64,000 bases of DNA from Pseudomonadota bacterium (GTDB taxonomy: Bacteria > Pseudomonadota > Alphaproteobacteria > Rhizobiales > Xanthobacteraceae), in assembly GCA_023404675.1 (NCBI GenBank), contig JAEYAW010000030.1:496001-560000 (forward strand). The letters are read 5' to 3'. The position numbers and the translations under genes are program-made. Shown one piece after another: positions 9,215-17,894 of this stretch. The notes beneath the pieces were generated by a model. It did no database searches. It was given only the letters and a program-made list of their open reading frames with translations, and had not been told where the DNA came from. The number at the start of each line of letters is the position of its first letter. Position 1 is the stretch's first letter.

Positions 9215-10054
9215 ATGAAACTCGATCATTCGGCGAACCTGTCCCAAGACGCCGGCAAGCTTGCGGCGTATCGCATCGCCGCCGAGCCATTCTATCAGCC
9301 GGTCGGCAACGAGATCGCGATCTTCGAGGCCGCCTATACCGAGCGCCTGCCGGTGATGCTGAAAGGCCCGACCGGATGCGGCAAGACGCGCTTTGTGGAA
9401 CACATGGCCTGGCGGCTCGGCCGCCCGCTGATCACGGTCGCCGCCCATGAGGACATGACGGCGGCGGACCTCGCCGGCCGTTACCTGCTCGAGCCCTCCG
9501 GCACCGTCTGGCATGACGGGCCGCTGACGCAGGCGGTGCGTCATGGCGCGATCTGCTACCTCGACGAGATCGTCGAGGCGCGGCAGGACACCACGGTCGT
9601 GATCCATCCGCTGACCGACGCGCGGCGCATCCTGCCGCTCGACAAGCACAACGAGATCGTTCCGGCTCACGGCGATTTCCAGCTCACGATATCTTATAAC
9701 CCCGGCTACCAGAGCGCGGTGAAGGATCTGAAGGAATCCACCAAGCAGCGCTTCCTCGCGATCGACTTCTCCTATCCCCCGCCCGCGACCGAGGCCGCCA
9801 TCGTCGCGCGAGAGAGCGGCGCGGATATCCCGCTCGCCGATCTGCTCGTCGAGGTCGCGCTGCGCTCGCGCAACCTGCAGGGCCACGGGCTCGACGAGGG
9901 CGCCTCCACCCGCATGCTGATCCATGCCGGTCGTCTGGTGCGCGCGGGCCTGCCGCTGGAGGCCGCGATCCAGTCCAGCATCGTGCTGCCGATCACCGAC
10001 AATGCCGATATCCGCTCAGCGCTGAACGCGGCCATTGAGGCCTGCCTGCCGTGA
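9215..10054 (+). CDS. cbbQ: CbbQ/NorQ-type MoxR AAA+ ATPase
   Basis: A 279-residue AAA+ protein: Walker A GPTGCGKT near residue 47, Walker B CYLDEIVEAR near residue 110, and the sensor/arginine region ESTKQRFLAIDFSYP near residue 172. The overall layout (PFYQPVGNEIAIFEAAYTER at the N-terminus) is that of CbbQ/NirQ/NorQ proteins, which remodel a client enzyme together with a VWA partner. The downstream CbbO-like gene overlaps by 4 bp (GTGA). In known systems the client is RuBisCO or NO reductase; neither is encoded here, so the client is unknown. The symbol follows family resemblance. The ATG at 9215 lies 9 bp after GCGGAGA. Confidence 0.8.
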   Translation: MKLDHSANLSQDAGKLAAYRIAAEPFYQPVGNEIAIFEAAYTERLPVMLKGPTGCGKTRFVEHMAWRLGRPLITVAAHEDMTAADLAGRYLLEPSGTVWHDGPLTQAVRHGAICYLDEIVEARQDTTVVIHPLTDARRILPLDKHNEIVPAHGDFQLTISYNPGYQSAVKDLKESTKQRFLAIDFSYPPPATEAAIVARESGADIPLADLLVEVALRSRNLQGHGLDEGASTRMLIHAGRLVRAGLPLEAAIQSSIVLPITDNADIRSALNAAIEACLP

Positions 10055-12360
10055 ACGCTGCGCTCCAGCTTCAGGTCATCTCCTCGGAGACCGACAGCGC
10101 GACCCGGCGGCTGCACGTGCTGATGCGCCAGCGCGACACGTTGCGGCCCGTGTTCCGGCAGACATGGGATGCGCTTGAGGATCAATTCGATCCGGCCGAA
10201 CTTGAGGCCTGGGCGACTGGCGTTCTCGATCTCGCTTACGTCAATGCTGGCCCGACCTGCCTGATCGCCTACTGGGATGCCAGCCGTGCTTACGCCGGAG
10301 GGCCGGTAGCGCCGGTCATCGCCGCCGCGCAGTCCGCCGCCGACATCTGCCGGGAAGCGGGGGCGCAGGCGGCGACCGCCTCGCTGAAGGCGCTCGCGGT
10401 GGCGCGGCGCGTGTTCGGCGATGGTCCGGATCTGGCGCGCTGGTGGCGCATCATGGGCGATCTGGCGCGTGCGGCGCCCGAGTCCGTCGAAGCCGCGGCG
10501 CGGCGCATGAGCGACGTTCTCGCGCCCGCCAGCATCGACGCATTCGAGACCTTTGTCGCCTCCGGCCTGAAGGCAGCTTCGGGCAACCGCGCAAAGCGCC
10601 TCGCGTTCTTCTCATTACAGGACGAGCTTGCGAAGCGCCTGATCAGCCGCAGCCCCGGCGGCATCGGCTTCGCCGAGGTGGAGCGCGAGATCAAGGCGTT
10701 CGGCACCGCGCTGTGGGGCCGGACGCCGCTGCTGCGCAGCCTCGCGGCGGAGAGCGGCGCGAGCGTACAGCGGCGCGCCTCGCTCGCCGGTCCGCTGATC
10801 CGCCTGCCGGAGACCTATCGCGGCGTCGAGGGCGATCAGGCCCGCGGCCTTTATCGCGCGGCGGTGGCGCACGCACAGGCGCATATGAGGTTCGGCGGCC
10901 CGCCGTTTCCGATCGGCACGCTGAAGCCGTTGCAGGTCGCCCTCGTCACGCTGATTGAAGACGCGCGCGTCGAATGGCTGGCGATGCGGTCGCTGCCCGG
11001 CCTGCGCCGGCTGTGGGGACCCTGGCACGTCGCCCTCGCCGGCGGCGCTGCCACCGCGCCTGCGCTGATGGCGCGACTGGCGCGCGCGTTATTCGATCCG
11101 GCCTGCGACGACGCGGACGGCTTCGTCGGCAAGGGCCGCGATCTGTTCGCCGCCGCCCTGCCCCGCATCGCCGATCCCGCGATCAGCCGCGAGATCGGCA
11201 TGTTGCTCGGCAACGACCTCGGCCAAATGCGTGTGCAGTTCAACGCCAAGACCTATGTGGTCGAACCGCTTTATCGCGACGACGGGCTCGGCCTGTGGGA
11301 TTTTGGCGAGAACGCCCCGCCGGAGGCCGAGACGCTCGAACTCAGTGTCGATGCGGCGCGGATCGAGCGGCAGGAGCGCGACGATGGGCGCGGCGAGAGC
11401 GAACCGGAGGAGGCTCAGGCCGAAGCAGGCCGCGCCCGTCCCGTCGCGCCGGATGAGCGCGGCACCTTGATCGCCAGATACCCCGAATGGGATCGCGCTC
11501 ACGGCGTCGAGCGGCCGGACTGGGTGAGCGTGCGCGCCGTCGCGCCAGCCGCCGGCGATCCGCGCGCCATCGAGCATGCACTTGAGGCCGCGCACGGCCT
11601 GCGCGGCCGCATCCGCCAGCTGGTGCGCGGGGTGCGGATCGGCCGCACCGTGCGTCTCAACCGGCAGGCGGATGGCCACGATCTCGATCTCGATGCCCTG
11701 CTGGATGCCGCCATCGCCCGGCACAGCGACGAGGAGCCCGATCCGCGGATCTTTCGCACGGCGATCTCGAAGCATCGCGACCTGTCGGTGCTGCTGATGA
11801 TCGACATCTCGGAATCGACGCGCGACCGCCTGCCGTCCGGCACCTCGGTGCTCGACATCGAGCGGCTGGCGGTCGCCGTGCTGGCGGAGGCGATGGACGC
11901 GCTCGGCGATCCGTTCAGCCTGCTTGCCTTCGCCTCCGACGGCCGCGACGACGTGCGGATGACGCAGGTGAAGGGGTTTGCCGAGCGCTACGACCGCGCC
12001 GCCATGGCGCGCCTCGCGGGACTCGAACCGGGACTTTCGACGCGGCTCGGCACAGCGCTCCGTCACGGCGGGCAGATGCTGGCGCAGGTGAAGACGTTTC
12101 GCAAACTGATGATCGTGCTGACGGATGGCGAACCATCGGATATCGACGTCAGCGATCCCGCCGACCTCGTGGAGGATGCCCGCCGCGCCGCCATCGGTCT
12201 GCACAACAACGGCATCGACGCCTTCGGCGTGGTGCTGGGCCAGGCGGCCCTGCCGTCCGCCGCGCGCATCTTCGGGCGAGGCAACACCATGCCGGTACAC
12301 CGCGTCGAGGATCTGCCGCGGCGGCTCAGCGAATTGTATTTCCGGCTGGCGCGGCGGTAG
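10051..12360 (+). CDS. cbbO: CbbO/NorD-type VWA domain protein
   Basis: A 769-residue protein, closer to CbbO (about 770) than to NorD (about 630). The C-terminal von Willebrand A domain (about residues 580-769) has the MIDAS motif DISEST followed by a conserved TDGEPSDID segment. The N-terminal half is helical and a charged Glu-rich linker (EPEEAQAEAG) lies around residue 450. The GTG start overlaps the cbbQ stop by 4 bp. CbbO acts as the adaptor that brings the CbbQ hexamer to its client, the VWA MIDAS typically binding a substrate-acidic residue. No RuBisCO or NorCB genes lie in the window. Confidence 0.8.
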   Translation: MNAALQLQVISSETDSATRRLHVLMRQRDTLRPVFRQTWDALEDQFDPAELEAWATGVLDLAYVNAGPTCLIAYWDASRAYAGGPVAPVIAAAQSAADICREAGAQAATASLKALAVARRVFGDGPDLARWWRIMGDLARAAPESVEAAARRMSDVLAPASIDAFETFVASGLKAASGNRAKRLAFFSLQDELAKRLISRSPGGIGFAEVEREIKAFGTALWGRTPLLRSLAAESGASVQRRASLAGPLIRLPETYRGVEGDQARGLYRAAVAHAQAHMRFGGPPFPIGTLKPLQVALVTLIEDARVEWLAMRSLPGLRRLWGPWHVALAGGAATAPALMARLARALFDPACDDADGFVGKGRDLFAAALPRIADPAISREIGMLLGNDLGQMRVQFNAKTYVVEPLYRDDGLGLWDFGENAPPEAETLELSVDAARIERQERDDGRGESEPEEAQAEAGRARPVAPDERGTLIARYPEWDRAHGVERPDWVSVRAVAPAAGDPRAIEHALEAAHGLRGRIRQLVRGVRIGRTVRLNRQADGHDLDLDALLDAAIARHSDEEPDPRIFRTAISKHRDLSVLLMIDISESTRDRLPSGTSVLDIERLAVAVLAEAMDALGDPFSLLAFASDGRDDVRMTQVKGFAERYDRAAMARLAGLEPGLSTRLGTALRHGGQMLAQVKTFRKLMIVLTDGEPSDIDVSDPADLVEDARRAAIGLHNNGIDAFGVVLGQAALPSAARIFGRGNTMPVHRVEDLPRRLSELYFRLARR

Positions 12361-12390
12361 CTCTCTCTGTCGACGCGCGCCCGTTCTGAG

Positions 12391-12497
12391 GTGTCATCGC
12401 GAGGCGATGGCCTCGAAGGGCGACGGCCAGCGAGAGACGCCAACCTTCGGCCGTTCATCCTTCAAGGCGCGCATTGCGCGCACCTCGGGATGACGGG
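12391..12497. repeat. Dispersed palindromic intergenic repeat (Bradyrhizobium-type)
   Basis: Between cbbO and ureD lies a region with CCTCGAAGGGCGACGGC (12411-12427) and a small hairpin around GGCGCGCATTGCGCGC, ending ACCTCGGGATGACGGG. The 17-mer is repeated exactly at 43980-43996. The layout resembles short palindromic elements scattered through Bradyrhizobiaceae genomes. It contains no ORF of interest. Confidence 0.55.
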
Positions 12498-12513
12498 GCG
12501 TATCGCTCCCCTG

Positions 12514-13425
12514 TCACTTCCGTCGCCGCGCCAGTTCGAAACCAAGCGCGGCCCGCGAGGCGGCGTGAAAGGCGGCCTCCAGCCCGCGCGCGAGCGTGCC
12601 GCCGTCGGGCGCCAGCAGGCGCAGCACCAGACCCGCATCGAACGGCGCGGCGCAGACGCCTGCGAGGCATCCCACGTCATCCACCGCATCCTGCAACACA
12701 GCGGCATCGGGCACCCGGGCACGCGGCGCGATCACCATCATCGTCGCGCATGCCGCGAACCCGCCGAGCGGTCCATAGGACTGTGCGAGTTCATCGCCAT
12801 GCACCCGGCCGCCGTCGCGCAAAATCGTGGTTCCGTCCGGGCGTTCGATACGAACATGGGACTCGAATGCCGCGAAACACGCGCCGCGCCCACGCGGATC
12901 GTGAACCGCGAAGCCGTCCGCGAGAAGAAACACCGCGTCGTCGGCGACGCATGCCGTGGTCTCCAGCCGCAGGCCCGCATTGGGAAACAGAATGTAAGGC
13001 TCGCCGATCATCGCGCAAAAACCGCCCGCGCCGACGCGGATCGCCTGCCGCTGATGCGCGCCGACCTCCTTGCCGTCGCGCACCACCGTCGCGGCCTGCG
13101 TCGTGAGATGCAGCGCCGCACCCGCCTCGACCGCGAGCTCGATCCCCATGCGGTCATGCGCGTAGAGGCCGCCCGACGCCGACTGCATGTACAGCGTTAG
13201 GAGATCGGGACGACTGTCGTCGAGATGGAAGCCCCGCGTCAGGTGAAACGGATACGGCACATGCTGCCGCCGCAGGATGGTGCGCCCGCCCGCATGTTCG
13301 GCAACGAGATGCGCCGTCGCTGCGCGGCCGACCTGAACAGCCGGAACATCGTCGCGTTGCTCGACGCGATCAGAGCACCCCGGCCATCTCTCGACAGTAC
13401 TTGAGTTGTTTTTGAGATCGAGCAT
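12514..13425 (-). CDS. ureD: Urease accessory protein UreD
   Basis: A 303-residue UreD/UreH protein. The family pattern is seen in FHLTRGFHLDDSRPDLLTLY near residue 70, LHLTTQAATVVRDGK near residue 115, and LFPNAGLRLETTACVADDAVFLLADGF near residue 150. UreD forms the scaffold with UreF and UreG that delivers nickel to apo-urease. It is the last gene of the urease run, 48 bp downstream of ureG. The ATG at 13425 lies inside a palindromic repeat, so the first ten or so residues come from repeat sequence; 13464 is an alternative start. No strong ribosome binding site is visible. Confidence 0.82.
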   Translation of the reverse strand: MLDLKNNSSTVERWPGCSDRVEQRDDVPAVQVGRAATAHLVAEHAGGRTILRRQHVPYPFHLTRGFHLDDSRPDLLTLYMQSASGGLYAHDRMGIELAVEAGAALHLTTQAATVVRDGKEVGAHQRQAIRVGAGGFCAMIGEPYILFPNAGLRLETTACVADDAVFLLADGFAVHDPRGRGACFAAFESHVRIERPDGTTILRDGGRVHGDELAQSYGPLGGFAACATMMVIAPRARVPDAAVLQDAVDDVGCLAGVCAAPFDAGLVLRLLAPDGGTLARGLEAAFHAASRAALGFELARRRK

Positions 13426-13470
13426 GATCTTGTCCGAAAACCGGTTCCCACTTTTCGGGATCATGCTCCT
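13419..13470. repeat. Palindromic repeat between ureG and ureD
   Basis: GAGCATGATC at one end is mirrored by GATCATGCTC at the other, enclosing TCCGAAAACCGGTTCCCACTTTTCGGGA, which is itself imperfectly symmetric (TCCGAAAA / CTTTTCGGGA). This type of repeat is abundant in Bradyrhizobiaceae and Nitrobacter-like genomes. It overlaps the beginning of ureD and provides its start codon. Confidence 0.75.
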
Positions 13471-13473
13471 GTC

Positions 13474-14133
13474 TCAATCTCGAAACAGCACGGCCGACGC
13501 GATGGCGTCGGCGACCGCCTCGATTCCCGCGCCAGAGCGTGCGTTGGTTGCTATCACCGGCTTGCCGCTGCGCACCTTCTCCGCCTCCGCGATCATGCCA
13601 GCGAGATCGACGCCGACATAGGGCGCAAGATCGGTCTTGTTGATGACGAGCAGATCGCAGCGCAAGAGACCCGGCCCGCGCTTGCGCGGAATGTCGTCGC
13701 CGCCGGCCACGTCGATCACGAAGATCCACCAGTCCACCAGATCGAGCGAGAAGGTGGAGGCGAGATTGTCGCCGCCCGACTCGAACAGGATCAGTTCGAG
13801 TCCGGGAAACGCCATTTCCAGATCGTCGCCCGCCGCGATGTTCAGCGTCGGGTCTTCGCGGATCACGGTGTGCGGGCACGCGCCCGCCTCCACCGCCGAC
13901 ACCCGCGCCGGATCGATCAGCCCCGAGCGCCGCAGCCGCTCGGCATCTTCCTTCGTCACCAGATCGTTGGTGACGATGGCGAAGTCGATGCCGCGCCGCT
14001 GCAGCACCGGGATCAGCGCCTCGATCAGCGCAGTCTTGCCCGAGCCGACCGGGCCGCCGATACCGACGCGCGCCGCAGCGGCGGGTGTCTGCTTGTTCAC
14101 GCCATTGGCGCTCGTCGTCGCAACATCCAGCAT
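13474..14133 (-). CDS. ureG: Urease accessory GTPase UreG
   Basis: A 219-residue SIMIBI-class GTPase. The P-loop GIGGPVGSGKT is near residue 25, the nickel-binding CPH motif (EAGACPHTVIRED) near 88, ESGGDNLASTFS near 118, and the guanine-specificity NKTD near 165. It powers insertion of nickel into urease in complex with UreD and UreF. It sits 4 bp downstream of ureC on the same strand. A short N-terminal extension (MLDVATTSANGVNKQ) precedes the conserved core and is normal for rhizobial UreG. Confident. Confidence 0.97.
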   Translation of the reverse strand: MLDVATTSANGVNKQTPAAAARVGIGGPVGSGKTALIEALIPVLQRRGIDFAIVTNDLVTKEDAERLRRSGLIDPARVSAVEAGACPHTVIREDPTLNIAAGDDLEMAFPGLELILFESGGDNLASTFSLDLVDWWIFVIDVAGGDDIPRKRGPGLLRCDLLVINKTDLAPYVGVDLAGMIAEAEKVRSGKPVIATNARSGAGIEAVADAIASAVLFRD

Positions 14134-14137
14134 CGCA

Positions 14138-15847
14138 TCACCTCAGCATGTAGCGCCGCGCCAGCGGCAGTTCGCGCGCCGGCTCGCAGGTCGCGAGCTC
14201 GCCATCGACGAACACCTCGAACGTTTCCGGGTCCACCGTGATGCGCGGGCACGCGTTGTTCCACAGCATATCACGCTTGCTGAGCTGTCGCGTGCCTTTC
14301 ACCGGCAGCAGCGTCTTGGACAGGCCGAGCGTTCCGGCGAGCCCCTTCTCGATCGCCAGCGGATGCACGAAGCAGGCCGACAGCGCGGCAGGTGCCCGGC
14401 CGAACGCGCCCCATTGCGGACGCATCAGGAGCGGCTCGCAGGTCATCAGCGAGGCGGCGCTGTCACCCATCGCGCCCCATGCGATGAAGCCGCCCTTGAT
14501 GACGAGTTCGGGCTTGATGCCGAAGAAGGCCGGCCGCCACACCACGATGTCGGCAATCTTGCCGTCTTCCAACGAGCCGATCTGGTCGGCAATGCCGAAC
14601 GTCTTCGCCGCGTTGATGGTGTATTTCGCCACATAGCGGCGGATGCGCTCGTTGTCGCCGAACCCGGGCTTCTCCTCCGGCAGCGCGCCGCGCTGATCCT
14701 TCATCTTCGAGGCCAGTTGCCAGGTGCGGCAGATCACCTCGTGAATACGGCCCATGCCCTGGCTGTCGGAGCCGAGCATCGAGATCGCGCCGATATCGTG
14801 CAGCACGTCCTCCGCCGCGATGGTCTGCGCGCGAATGCGGCTCTCGGCGAACGCGACATCCTCCGGAATCGCCGGATTGAGATGATGGCACACCATCGTC
14901 ATGTCGAGATGTTCGTCGAAGGTGTTGACGGTGTAGGGATTGGTCGGGTTGGTCGAGGACGGCAGGCAGTGCATCTCGCCCGCGACGCGGATGATGTCCG
15001 GCGCGTGGCCGCCGCCCGCGCCTTCGGTGTGGTACATGTGAATGGTGCGGCCGCCGATGGCCTCCAGCGTGTTCTCGACGAATCCGGACTCGTTCAGCGT
15101 GTCGGTGTGAATCTGCACCTGAAAATCATACTCGTCCGCGACCCGCAGGCAGGTGTCGATGGCCGCCGGCATCGAGCCCCAGTCCTCGTGCAGCTTCAGC
15201 CCCATCACGCCGGTTTCAAGCTGCTCCACCATGGGCGCTGCGCGATGTGCGTTGCCGCGGCCGAGGAAGCCGAAATTCATCGGCCACTGCTCGGCGGCCT
15301 GCAGCATCTTGCCGGTGTTGAACGGCCCGCCCGAATCAATGCCCACCGTGATCGGCCCGAGCGAGCCGCCGATCATGGTGGTGATGCCGCTGGCGAGCGC
15401 ATGCTCCACCAGCCCCGCGCTGTCGAAATGCACGTGCACGTCGATGGCGCCCGGCGTTGCGATCAGCCCCTCGCAATCGCGCACCGTGGTGCCGGTGGAC
15501 ACGATCAGGCGCGGATCGACGCCGTCCATGATGGCGGGATTGCCCGCCTTGCCGAAACCGACGATGCGGCCGTGCCGGATACCGAGATCGCCCTTGACGA
15601 TGCCGAGCACCGGGTCGATCAGCATCACGTTGCACAGCAGGAAATCCAGCGCGCCCTCCGCGCTGGTGATACCCGCCATGCCGATGCCGTCGCGCAGCGT
15701 CTTGCCGCCGCCGTGCAGGCATTCGTCGCCGTAAACGGCATGGTCCTTCTCCACCACGGCCACCAGCGACGTGTCGCCGAGGCGCACGGAATCGCCCGTG
15801 GTCGGACCGTAGAGCGCAGCGTAGTCCTTGCGATTGATCTTCGCCAT
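14138..15847 (-). CDS. ureC: Urease alpha subunit UreC
   Basis: A 569-residue catalytic subunit. The nickel ligands are in the AIDVHVHFDSAGL segment near residue 135, the carbamylated Lys in GLKLHEDWG near residue 218, and further His in the QIHTDTLNESGF and MYHTEGAGGGHAPD segments. The mobile flap MVCHHLNPAIPEDVAFAES and the Asp of SDSQGMGR are present. It hydrolyses urea to ammonia and carbamate in the cytoplasm. It overlaps the upstream ureAB stop (TGATG), consistent with coupled translation. All key residues are present, so it should be active. Confidence 0.98.
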   Translation of the reverse strand: MAKINRKDYAALYGPTTGDSVRLGDTSLVAVVEKDHAVYGDECLHGGGKTLRDGIGMAGITSAEGALDFLLCNVMLIDPVLGIVKGDLGIRHGRIVGFGKAGNPAIMDGVDPRLIVSTGTTVRDCEGLIATPGAIDVHVHFDSAGLVEHALASGITTMIGGSLGPITVGIDSGGPFNTGKMLQAAEQWPMNFGFLGRGNAHRAAPMVEQLETGVMGLKLHEDWGSMPAAIDTCLRVADEYDFQVQIHTDTLNESGFVENTLEAIGGRTIHMYHTEGAGGGHAPDIIRVAGEMHCLPSSTNPTNPYTVNTFDEHLDMTMVCHHLNPAIPEDVAFAESRIRAQTIAAEDVLHDIGAISMLGSDSQGMGRIHEVICRTWQLASKMKDQRGALPEEKPGFGDNERIRRYVAKYTINAAKTFGIADQIGSLEDGKIADIVVWRPAFFGIKPELVIKGGFIAWGAMGDSAASLMTCEPLLMRPQWGAFGRAPAALSACFVHPLAIEKGLAGTLGLSKTLLPVKGTRQLSKRDMLWNNACPRITVDPETFEVFVDGELATCEPARELPLARRYMLR

Positions 15848-16542
15848 CACGCCCCCCTGAAGCCGCGCGCCTTGGCCCGCGCCAGCGCGGCCTCGCGCAC
15901 GCGCGGATCCGAGCCCTGCCCGTCGGTGAGATTGTTGAGCCCGGTCAGTTGCCCCTCGCCGCCGAACTCGACGAGCGTCACCTCTTTCGATGCGCCCGGC
16001 TCGAACCGCACGGCGGTGCCGGCCGGAATGTCGAGCCGCATGCCGAACGCGGCGGCGCGGTCGAAGTCCATCGCCTTGTTGACCTCGAAGAAATGGAAGT
16101 GCGAGCCGATCTGCACCGGCCGGTCGCCGGTATTCACCGCCTTCAGCGTGATGGTGCGCCGCCCGGCGTTGAGATCGATGCGGCCTTCCTTCGCGGTGAT
16201 CAGGCCGGGATGCTCGGGGTCGGCCGCCGCGCCGGGCGCGGGCCGGATCGGCTCGTGCACCGTCACCAGCTTGGTGCCGTCCGGAAACACGCACTCCACC
16301 TGGATGATGTGCATCATCGCGGCGATGCCGGGCATCACGTCGTCGGTTGTCAGAATCGTCGATCCCCATCCGATCAGGTCCGCGACCGTGCGCCCGTCGC
16401 GCGCGCCTTCGAGAATTTCGTCGGTGATGATCGCCACCGCCTCCGGATAGTTCAGCTTGAGGCCGCGCCCTCTGCGGCGGCGCGCCAGCTCCGCCGCGTT
16501 GAAAATCGTCAGACGTTCGAGTTCGGTCGGCGTCAGCAGCAT
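15847..16542 (-). CDS. ureAB: Urease gamma-beta fusion subunit (UreA-UreB fused)
   Basis: A 231-residue single polypeptide. Residues 1-100 are the gamma subunit (LTPTELERLTIFNAAELARR, ending near TTDDVMPGIAAMMHIIQVE) and about residues 125-231 are the beta subunit (NTGDRPVQIGSHFHFFEVNK, MRLDIPAGTAVRFEPG). A Pro/Ala-rich linker (PIRPAPGAAADPEHPG) joins them. In most rhizobia ureA and ureB are separate genes; fusion is known in Helicobacter and some alphaproteobacteria. It overlaps the ureC start (TGATG), and ureF lies 30 bp upstream. Confidence 0.93.
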   Translation of the reverse strand: MLLTPTELERLTIFNAAELARRRRGRGLKLNYPEAVAIITDEILEGARDGRTVADLIGWGSTILTTDDVMPGIAAMMHIIQVECVFPDGTKLVTVHEPIRPAPGAAADPEHPGLITAKEGRIDLNAGRRTITLKAVNTGDRPVQIGSHFHFFEVNKAMDFDRAAAFGMRLDIPAGTAVRFEPGASKEVTLVEFGGEGQLTGLNNLTDGQGSDPRVREAALARAKARGFRGA

Positions 16543-16572
16543 GATGTCAGCCCGATTTCAAATGACCAGAGT

Positions 16573-17244
16573 TCAATTGACGAACAGCCGCAGCTCGGCG
16601 CGCGCATGGCGGGCCGAGGCGATATCGAGAAACGGCAGAAAACCTTGCAGCGGCGCGTCGGCATCGATCGCAGAAGCGGCGAACCGCTCGATCTCCGGCA
16701 GGCACGATTGCAGCACCGCCTGCCCCTGCAGCGCGCCGATTGCACCGAGCCGCACCGCCGCCGCGATCACCTGCGAGGCGACCGTGTAGCCGGAGACGAT
16801 CTGCGCATCGGCTTCCGACAATCCCATGGCGCGCCACACCGCGCCCTGCATCACCGGCAGATGCCCAAGACACGTGCGCGCGCGAATGGCCTCGCGGAGA
16901 CGGTGCGCCGTCGCCTCGCCCAGACGCGCATGGGCCGCGAGAAACGCCGCGCCGTTGCGGCGCGATCCGCCGCGCAGCGGTTCGGTCAGCGTGGCCGCCT
17001 CCACCTCGTGGTCGAGCACGCCGATGGCGCCGGGTTCGTCTCCGGCCCGGAACGCCCGTACCACCGCGACACGATCGAAGCCGGCCCAGCGCTGCCGCAG
17101 AATGGCCCGCGTCAGTTCCGCAAGCTCGGGCTGGCCGACAGATCCCCGCTGGGCCAGCACGCCCTCGATCCCATAGGAGAACGCGAACGATCCGCTTGGG
17201 AACGTGCCGTCAGCCTGCCAGATCGCGGTGAGGAATGACGACAT
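16573..17244 (-). CDS. ureF: Urease accessory protein UreF
   Basis: A 223-residue helical protein. The family features are TFPSGSFAFSYGIEG near the N-terminus, the AHARLGEATAHRLREAIRAR segment in the middle and GYTVASQVIAAAVRLGAIG near residue 155. UreF binds UreD and UreG and gates nickel delivery to UreC. It starts 3 bp after the ureE stop codon, and ureAB follows 30 bp downstream. Rhizobial ureF usually sits between ureE and ureG; here it precedes the structural genes, so the gene order is rearranged. Confidence 0.9.
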   Translation of the reverse strand: MSSFLTAIWQADGTFPSGSFAFSYGIEGVLAQRGSVGQPELAELTRAILRQRWAGFDRVAVVRAFRAGDEPGAIGVLDHEVEAATLTEPLRGGSRRNGAAFLAAHARLGEATAHRLREAIRARTCLGHLPVMQGAVWRAMGLSEADAQIVSGYTVASQVIAAAVRLGAIGALQGQAVLQSCLPEIERFAASAIDADAPLQGFLPFLDIASARHARAELRLFVN

Positions 17245-17247
17245 GCC

Positions 17248-17877
17248 CTAGGATCCGTGATCGTGCGCATGGTGGTGGTCATGCGAATGGGGATGGTCGT
17301 GGTCGTGATGATGGTGGTGGTGACCATCGCCATGATCGTGCGCGTGGCCAAGACCGTGGCCATGGCTGTGGCTCGACCCATGCGCATGGCCGTGCCCTGT
17401 CTTCAGTTCTCCGGTGTCGCCCGGCTCGTCCTCCACGATGGCGGCGGCGACGCGGCCAGCCTCGATCATGCCGTCCAGCCGCACCAGATAGGTTTCCGGC
17501 TCGGCCTCCAGCGCCACGAACAGCACCTCGCCGTCGAACCGCACGCGCCAGTGCAGGTTGCCGGCATGATAGCCGAGCGCGATGGCGTCGCCCCGCGTGC
17601 GCGGATCGAGCCGCAGCCAGCGCTCGCGGATCGCGTGCACGACGATGGCACGTTCCATCTCGATCAGAAGAATCGCCCCGTGGTATAGCTTCTGGCTGCG
17701 CGGCAATGCGATGGCCAGTTCGACGCCGCCACGCGTCGTCGCCCGCAGCCGCCGCCGGGCAAGATCGACCGCGGCGATATCGACGACGTCCACCGCGCCG
17801 CGATGGCTGAGATCGTGCAGTTGCGCCGCAACTCGCGGGGTTCGGCTGTCGCCCAGCACGTTCGTGATATGAAGCAT
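17248..17877 (-). CDS. ureE: Urease accessory protein UreE with histidine-rich tail
   Basis: A 209-residue nickel metallochaperone starting MLHITNVLGDSRTP. The N-terminal peptide-binding domain is followed by the metal-binding domain around residues 80-150 (ALGYHAGNLHWRVRFDGEVL, with the conserved His in GYHAGNLHW). From about residue 165 the tail is almost only His, Gly, Asp and Ser (GHGHAHGSSHSHGHG ... DHDHPHSHDHHHAHDHGS), expected to store or sequester nickel. It is the second of two adjacent ureE paralogues, 17 bp from the first. The start at 17877 is an ATG after GGACCTAAGGCA. Confidence 0.95.
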   Translation of the reverse strand: MLHITNVLGDSRTPRVAAQLHDLSHRGAVDVVDIAAVDLARRRLRATTRGGVELAIALPRSQKLYHGAILLIEMERAIVVHAIRERWLRLDPRTRGDAIALGYHAGNLHWRVRFDGEVLFVALEAEPETYLVRLDGMIEAGRVAAAIVEDEPGDTGELKTGHGHAHGSSHSHGHGLGHAHDHGDGHHHHHHDHDHPHSHDHHHAHDHGS

Positions 17878-17894
17878 TGCCTTAGGTCCAGTTC

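Noticed and set aside
13637..16450. A plus-strand reading frame of 937 codons across ureG, ureC and ureAB
   Set aside because: Antisense to well-conserved urease genes, with no recognisable protein features.
17248..17400. A short tandem-repeat DNA tract (CAT/CAC-rich)
   Set aside because: It is the coding sequence for the UreE histidine tail and not an independent repeat element.
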